Shown here piece after piece: positions 58,006 through 64,000 of a DNA stretch of 64,000 nucleotides. Every line of letters starts with the position of its first letter. Position 1 is the first letter of the stretch. A program made the position numbers and the translations under genes. The DNA is from Sporodiniella umbellata (taxonomy: Eukaryota > Mucoromycota > Mucoromycetes > Mucorales > Rhizopodaceae): positions 144,955 to 208,954 of the forward strand of contig JAIXMR010000035.1 of assembly GCA_025677835.1 (NCBI GenBank), in the 5' to 3' direction. The notes below the pieces were generated by a model, which was not told the DNA's origin, made no database searches, and was given only the letters and a program-made list of their open reading frames with translations.

Positions 58006-60814
58006 TCAAAAACAAGAATTAAAAAGTCGGTCTGAAAGAAGAAAAAAGGAACAAAAGTCTTTCAGAAAAAAAAAATTTTGAGTGTTAATGTATCCTGTTT
58101 CAATCCCAGACGTTTTTTATTTGTATCACACACACGCCCACGGTCTATCTCGCTTTTCACCCATTGAATCATCTATCCATAAGCTATCATGGATACGTCA
58201 TAAGTGCCAACGAGGTGCTTTGATCCAACAAGATATTCTTCTGTAAGGACAAACGTAGACTAGGCCGTTTTGCAAAGGTGTTTTTATGCCTGTTTTAATT
58301 AACCGTTTATATTGAATCATTTGTCGATCTGAGGGCACTTTTTTCTGATTTGTATCTCTCGTGTAACCTCTGCTGCTTGTATCTCTAATATGGCACCCTC
58401 CGGTCTCCAGGCGAAACAAGATGAGACGGAGAGCAAACGTTCGTAGCACAGACATAATCAGTCTAATGCACTCAACCGCCCAAAAATTTCTTTTTTAGAG
58501 TTTCACAGCGAACCTTTTTTTTTTCATTCTTTCTCTATTTAAGAGTTTTCCTAAATCATGACAAGAGTTAGTGCACTTGGCAATCCCAATTCGACTGTGT
58601 TTATATTTATAGAAATTATTGGCTTTGTTATATAGGTATTGTTCCATCCTTACTATTCTCCTTTCACAATCGGCTATTCAATCCAAATCTTACTAGCCAC
58701 TTCCGGTTTATTTACTTTGTGTATAGATCAGTACGAATCAATAGAAAATAGCATCCAAGGGAGAAAAATGTTTATGCCCAAAAAAAAAAAAAAAAAAACC
58801 CCAATACAAAACAGATATACAAAAGACACACGTACATCGTCCTCTGCCAAGACACCTCATATCACCGCTCGTATATAAAACAATACCTCCGATATGTCTT
58901 TTGACATTCAAAGCGGATTCTTGCCATCCACAGGACGGCTACTTGTATGTACCACTGTTCATTGGCGCATAGATTTGTTTCCTTTTGACATCTAAATCCC
59001 AATGCGCATAAAAGTGTAAGTAAAGAAAACCACACTCTTCTTTATTCTACACTAACGACACCATTATTCCCAAGAAGCGGAAGCCTATGAAGTTTCATGG
59101 TTGTCAAAAGTATGACGAAATGAGAAAAAAAAAAAAGAGGGGGGAACTTTTACTCATTATCAGCATATAAATAGTACTTGTACGTCTTTGAATAGCAACA
59201 CAGTCAATTGTGGTTCATATAGTGTCTACCCATAGAGCCTATGACTAAAGAAGAGCATATGACTACGATAGGAATGAGCTTATAAGAAATTGATGTCACT
59301 ATTTTATTTTTTTTAGTGGGATTTTCGCAAATTCTATGTCAATTTCGTATATCTTGTCTATAGCAGGAAATTCAAGATTGGCGTTTTTTTTTTTTTTTTG
59401 TGATTATAGAAAGATAGGATTAAGTTTGCATTTCTTTTTTTCCTTTCGCCCTGTTTACTACGGGTCATGTTACGTTGACTTTTTCGTAGTTTTGGTGCTC
59501 TCTTCCATCATTGCACTAAATTTCGGAGACACTGAACTTGGCAAGGGTCATAGTCGAATGTATCCTTCTTACAAAATGTGAGATCCGCTCTTGTTTACTT
59601 TATAGGAACGGTTTGGTTTTTAATACCGCCAACCTGACGGATACTATCTTGTATACGAGATAATGTTTGTCTAAAGGCCAAGTCTGATTTTTTTTTTTTT
59701 TTTAACCGTGAATCTCGAGAAGCGTTGCTGAATCCTCATGTCAGCTGCTACCATTTTTCTATGCTTTCTTTTTATGTATCTTTTGTACTATTCTCGCGAA
59801 TACCCCTATTGAGCCTGTAAAGCAAATCTTTAACTATAACCACACCATAGGTTCAGAGTTATACATGCTATAGACCGAATTAAAGACCAAGGTTGTTTTG
59901 TGAGGGTTTTTACTTTTAATACTACATTTTTATAGAACTGAACAAAAGAGACAAAGTCTACGTTGGGAAAAAAAACCAAAAAAGATATGTTTGTCTACAC
60001 AGTTCTTTTGTTTCGACACTCCTTGATGGGATATACTTCACTCTCATATAAGTATCATTCGTCGGTCTTTTTTTTAGATACAAGTCTTTATAGTGGTGGT
60101 AGCCTAGAAAGAAGTTTCTTTCGGTGTAAATGCTACGGCACTGTTCTTTTTTTTTTTTTTTTCACAGGGCTTCAGAAAGTTTTATATTACTTTTCACCGG
60201 CTTCAGCTATTTGTCCAGTAATCTTTCTGTTAGTAAAAAAAGAAAAGTGCAGCTGGTATAGCCGTTTGGTAGCTATTTCGTTTATTATTGCACTGTCTGA
60301 CCGTTTCAGATTAGATTATTTCAACAGCGATAGGTATTGAAAGACTACTATAAAAAGCATTATATAAAGTCTAGAGAGCTCTGAAGATACCAACCGTACA
60401 CACGATTTTTGTCCTGGCTGTATTTACTAGCCTCTTTTTTTTTTTTTTTGATTGATTTTTCTATGAACAATTAATTTAGTCTCCTCATTTTCAACCATTA
60501 CAAATTCCACTCCTGTTTTTTCTGTCTCTTATTAGAGTTTAGGCTATCGCCAATAATAGAAACTAGAGGTGCTAAATAAAACACTAAGCGGCTCTAAATA
60601 GCTTTATGTCTTGTCAAAACATGTTGACATTTTGAAAGTAGTACTTCCCTTCCTGTTGTTAAAGAGATGATATCATCTAGTTCACACACAGTGATTCCGA
60701 GAAGCAATATCGTAGGTAGTCGATATTAATGCCGTTGACCATTCTCCATCAGTGCCACTGGTTGATCAGCGTTAATTTCGCACTGATTTCGCATTTTCAA
60801 AAACAAAGGTCGCT
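58006..60814. other. Gene-poor spacer
   Basis: No convincing gene in 2.8 kb. A plus-strand frame of 56 codons at 58089-58259 has normal amino-acid composition and ends beside a GTAAGG donor, and an exon-like start lies at 58895, but I could not extend either into a gene. A 125-codon frame at 59963-60340 is hydrophobic and not recognised. Confidence 0.55.
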
Positions 60815-61010
60815 TGGGCTGGTGAAAACGATACTTATTCATCTGAGCTAAACCTCATAGAACAATTCTGGGCAGCGGCAAAGAGTAAAGTCATGCAACG
60901 TAGGTTTTTGTAGTTAGACACGCTATCAAAAAGAATCACGGAAGCCTGCAACGATATAGAGCAAGGTCGTTTCAGAGGATTTTTTCCCGCTCTTACAAGT
61001 GTTGGGTAAA
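60815..61010 (+). pseudogene. Decayed Tc1/mariner-type DDE transposase, C-terminal part
   Basis: One frame reads ENDTYSSELNLIEQFWAAAK then SKVMQRRFL, stop, LDTLSKRITEACNDI and RFRGFFPALTSVG. The YSPELNPIEQFW block with the third acidic residue, followed by a helix ending in EACN and RGF, is the hallmark of Tc1/mariner (DDE_3) transposases. An in-frame TAG interrupts it and the proline of the motif is lost, so it is inactive. The upstream catalytic half is no longer readable and no terminal inverted repeats were found. Confidence 0.78.
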
Positions 61011-61162
61011 TGTTGAAATAGGGAAGCCATATAATGGTCACTGAGTTAAGATGGTCATGGTGAGGATGAAAAAAGTGAAAAGACTGAAGAAGAAAGACTC
61101 ATTGCACAGCAGCATATTGCCCACATGAGATCGATTTAAAAAGCAGTTACTGGAATGGGATG

Positions 61163-61198
<36 letters not shown>

Positions 61199-62097
61199 CT
61201 GACTAGATTGAATGGTTTTACAGTGGAGAAAGCTAGGCTGGTTTGTAGCAAGTCTCTATTACAAACCAACAGAGACTTGCAAAAATACAAACCACAAACT
61301 ACAACTCTAAAGCTAAAACAATAAACTAGACTAAACCAAACGGATAGCCAAAGTGACAGTAAAAAAAAACTCTGCCAATATTACTGATTTGATCCAAGGA
61401 TAAGAACAAGGGCCGAAGCGTAGGAAGATTGTAGTGTTGTTGCCCAAAAAGAATTGGGTACAGGCTGACAGACTGAAGAAGATCAAGACAGCCGACAGGA
61501 TTTTGGATTCTAAACTGTGGTTTGATCTTACGGCTTCAGTCGTTTACAGTATTTTCAAGAAATATAAAAACAGCAGCAATAAATACATAGGATGATAATG
61601 ATAGTATTATATTATATTACAAGAAATGAGACTATTAAAAAAAAAGGATGAGAAAAGGGAAGGAACTATAATACATGACGGAATGATATTACAAGTGGTT
61701 GAGGAACAGAGAAGAAAGGGAGGTCAATGGAAGTTCATAGAATAAGACTAATTGTAAAAAGGAATACAGCATAACTGAGACCACAAAGATAAGATCAAGC
61801 TCCAATACTGTTCATATTTTATCAGTTACAGTGCTCAAAGGCCACCACCCCAGCGAGGGTGAATTCACTTTTGTCACATCGGTAAACAAAAACAAAAAAC
61901 AGAAGAGTTGGTTGATTTTTCTGCATTCACTTCCAAAAGCATACACTAGTTATCTACCTTTGAAATCCAGAGCACTAACAGCGTACGCAGACCTTAATGA
62001 CGATCAAAGCCAATACTACTTAAAGCCAAGTTATCGAGACCGAAACAACGTGCAGGAAGCAACCATGATCAGACTTTATTGCTTTTATCAACCCGAG
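61011..62097. other. Repeat-flanked spacer
   Basis: Contains a T32 run near 61167 and a 99-codon non-ATG frame at 61831-62130 that I do not recognise and that runs into the tandem array. Probably transposon debris (inference). Confidence 0.5.
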
Positions 62098-63280
62098 CAA
62101 TTGATGTTTGAAATAAATACAAGTATATAGACGTAAAAAGAAAAAAAAAACAAGAAAAGTGAGTAAAGCAACTGATGATGGGATAGTTCGTGAGTAGTTT
62201 ACTTACCAGCCTATAGTAGTATAACTTAACTGTGTTCTAAGCTGACAATGACTTGCGCAAAAGAGACACTGGTAAATACCAATAGTCTTTTCACTTGAGG
62301 CCAAATCATCGAGACGCTTTGTACCGACACTGGTGTTGAGAACGACGAATGCCGGATTCCCTTGTCATTGTCAGCTAGAACAATAAAAACCAACGACTGA
62401 TGTTTGAAATAAATACAAGTATATAGACGTAAAAAGAAAAAAAAAAAACAAGAAAAGTGAGTAAAGCAACTGATGATGGGATAGTTCGTGAGTAGTTTAC
62501 TTACCAGCCTATAGTAGTATAACTTAACTGTGTTCTAAGCTGACAATGACTTGCGCAAAAGAGACACTGGTAAATACCAATAGTCTTTTCACTTGAGGCC
62601 AAATCATCGAGACGCTTTGTACCGACACTGGTGTTGAAAACGACGAATGCCGGATTCCCTTGTCATTGTCAGCTAGAACAATAAAAACCAATGACTGATG
62701 TTTGAAATAAACACAAGTATATAGACGTAAAAAGAAAAAAAAAAAAACAAGAAAAGTGAGTAAAGCAACTGATGATGGGATAGTTCGTGAGTAGTTTACT
62801 TACCAGCCTATAGTAGTATAACTTGACTGTGTTCTAAGCTGACAATGACTTGCGCAAAAGAGACACTGGTAAATACCAATAGTCTTTTCACTTGAGGCCA
62901 AATCATCGAGACGCTTTGTACCGACACTGGTGTTGAGAACGACGAATGCCGGATTCCCTTGTCATTGTCAGCTAGAACAATAAAAACCAACGACTGATGT
63001 TTGAAATAAACACAAGTATATAGACGTAAAAAGAAAAAAAAAACAAGAAAAGTGAGTAAAGCAACTGATGATGGGATAGTTCGTGAGTAGTTTACTTACC
63101 AGCCTATAGTAGTATAGCTTAACTGTGTTCTAAGCTGACAATGACTTGCGCAAAAGAGACACTGGTAAATACCAATAGTCTTTTCACTTGAGGCCAAATC
63201 ATCGAGACGCTTTGTACCGACACTGGTGTTGAAAACGACGAATGCCGGATTCCCTTGTCATTGTCAGCTAGAATAATAAA
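62098..63280. repeat. Tandem array, four copies of a ~297-bp unit
   Basis: Copies begin near 62105, 62401, 62699 and 62999, judged by the shared TGTTTGAAATAAA. Spacing is 296, 298 and 300 bp; the differences come mainly from a poly-A run of 10-13 bases. Only a few point changes separate the copies (for example GTTGAGAACG or GTTGAAAACG). On the minus strand each unit has a TTCTAG acceptor-like site, about 180 bases of partly open frame, and a GCTG|GTAAGT donor-like site, then an AT-rich part. The length is far above CRISPR repeat size and there are no unique spacers. Confidence 0.93.
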
Positions 63281-63367
63281 ATTACGAGGAAAAAATTTTG
63301 TTTGTAGGGGAGTTCTCAAGAACTCCAGTTTTATTTAAAGTCCGAAGACCGAATTAAAGGGTGTTAG

Positions 63368-64000
63368 TTTTTTTTTTTTTGTTCAAAGTCTATTGTGTTA
63401 TACGTTATATATGGAATCAGAGTCTATCGTGTAGCTATGTTGTTCCATATACTGCTCAATATTTTACAGTTCCTCTTCGTCGTGAAGACGTAATATGGAA
63501 CAGCCAATTTTCTTTGCCACAACTGAGGGTATAAAAGGTGTATCCTCGAAGATCGTTTGCCATCGGGACGACCAGATGTTTTGCAGAGCACAAGCTGCGA
63601 TCTGTGGTGGGGTGATGGCAGGTGCTTTTTGAACTGTCAGGTGTTTAAGAGGAAGGTCAGTCAACCTGGAAACTATTTGCCACATATCGGAGAGAAAGAA
63701 ATGGATGATGGGTGCCCAGGCACTGTCGAAGAACCGGACTGCTACCATTGTCCAGACTTTTTGGATCAAAGGACAAGTAAAGAAGAAGTGCAGGAGGGAG
63801 TCTCGTTCTGTCGTACACAAGGGGCACAGTGGAGAGGGGAATTTCTGTGGCATGAGCCCGTATAACAAGGCCATATGTGGGATGCATTGGTGAACGATCT
63901 TATACCATACTGTGCGAGCAGGGAGAGGTATTTTAAGTTGCCAAAAACGTGTCCAAGGAAAGGCTTTGCTAGGCTTGAGTAGAGGTCAGGTATTATGCGT
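63368..64000 (-). mobile_element. 3' end of a LINE (non-LTR retrotransposon) with poly-A tail, cut by window edge
   Basis: Reading leftwards from the edge, the frame contains AFPWTRFWQLKIPLPART, VWYKIVHQCIPHMALLYG, then the zf-RVT cysteine motif CPLCTTERDSLLHFFFTC followed by PLIQKVW, and stops at 63466-63464. This is the C-terminus of a reverse-transcriptase ORF2. An untranslated stretch follows and ends in T12 at 63368-63379, which is A12 on the element's strand, the expected poly-A tail. One TGA lies in frame at 63988-63986 (seen directly), so this copy may be inactive. The RT core lies outside the window. Confidence 0.85.

Noticed and set aside
58089..58259. 56-codon frame ending beside a GTAAGG donor
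   Set aside because: No second exon keeps an open frame and the protein is not recognised; left as a note in the spacer.
59963..60340. 125-codon hydrophobic frame
   Set aside because: Composition follows T-rich DNA, no motif, no splice partner; not enough to call a gene.
62098..63280. CRISPR-like array
   Set aside because: Repeat unit is about 297 bp with no unique spacers, in a eukaryotic genome.
62808..63319. Identical 60-codon minus-strand frames in the tandem units
   Set aside because: They repeat because the DNA repeats; the ATG lies in AT-rich DNA and another frame looks equally open, so no CDS is called.

Overview
This window looks like nuclear DNA from an early-diverging filamentous fungus, most likely Mucoromycota and probably Mucorales (inference). 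The sequence shows AT-rich spacers, very long A/T homopolymers, many short GT-AG introns of roughly 45-90 nt, eukaryotic and fungal proteins throughout, and a MATA-type HMG-box factor. I rebuilt the multi-exon genes by hand. For each complete gene the exon phases were checked so that the joined frame stays open to one stop; one gene (49543-52339) fails this test by a single base.

Layout, left to right: a GRAM-domain protein cut by the window edge (1-902); a 4.5-kb spacer holding a perfect 385-bp inverted repeat; an amino-acid permease (5442-7553); an LTA4H-type M1 aminopeptidase/epoxide hydrolase (7661-10011); proteasome beta-7 PRE4/PSMB4 (12759-13817); an SCCPDH-type oxidoreductase (14246-15851); a 60-residue orphan; mitoribosomal MRP10; a DUF3020 protein; a WG-rich orphan; YOP1/REEP; a WEE1 kinase; KRI1; the LYR protein ETFRF1; an EFA6-like Sec7-PH exchange factor; a MATA_HMG factor; HEM4; ILV6; HAL2/MET22; an unknown multi-pass membrane protein; a cytochrome P450; aldose 1-epimerase; a wax-synthase/DGAT-like acyltransferase; a NAPE-PLD; a fusion of a HutD domain to an AspA/AstE deacylase; transaldolase; and a CSC1/OSCA channel. 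The last 6 kb is poor in genes and rich in repeats: a decayed Tc1/mariner-type transposase, four tandem copies of a ~297-bp unit, and the 3' end of a LINE with its poly-A tail.

Most genes are housekeeping (ribosome assembly, proteasome, haem, branched-chain amino acids, sulfur/phosphate nucleotides, cell cycle, ER shaping) and are not organised as one pathway. The most unusual items are the HutD-AspA fusion with its apparent one-base frameshift, the WG-repeat protein, and the perfect 385-bp inverted repeat. The segment from about 26.7 to 32.4 kb differs from its surroundings in codon choice and microsatellite density.

I saw no tRNA, rRNA or CRISPR. tRNAs were looked for only by eye, so absence is weakly supported.
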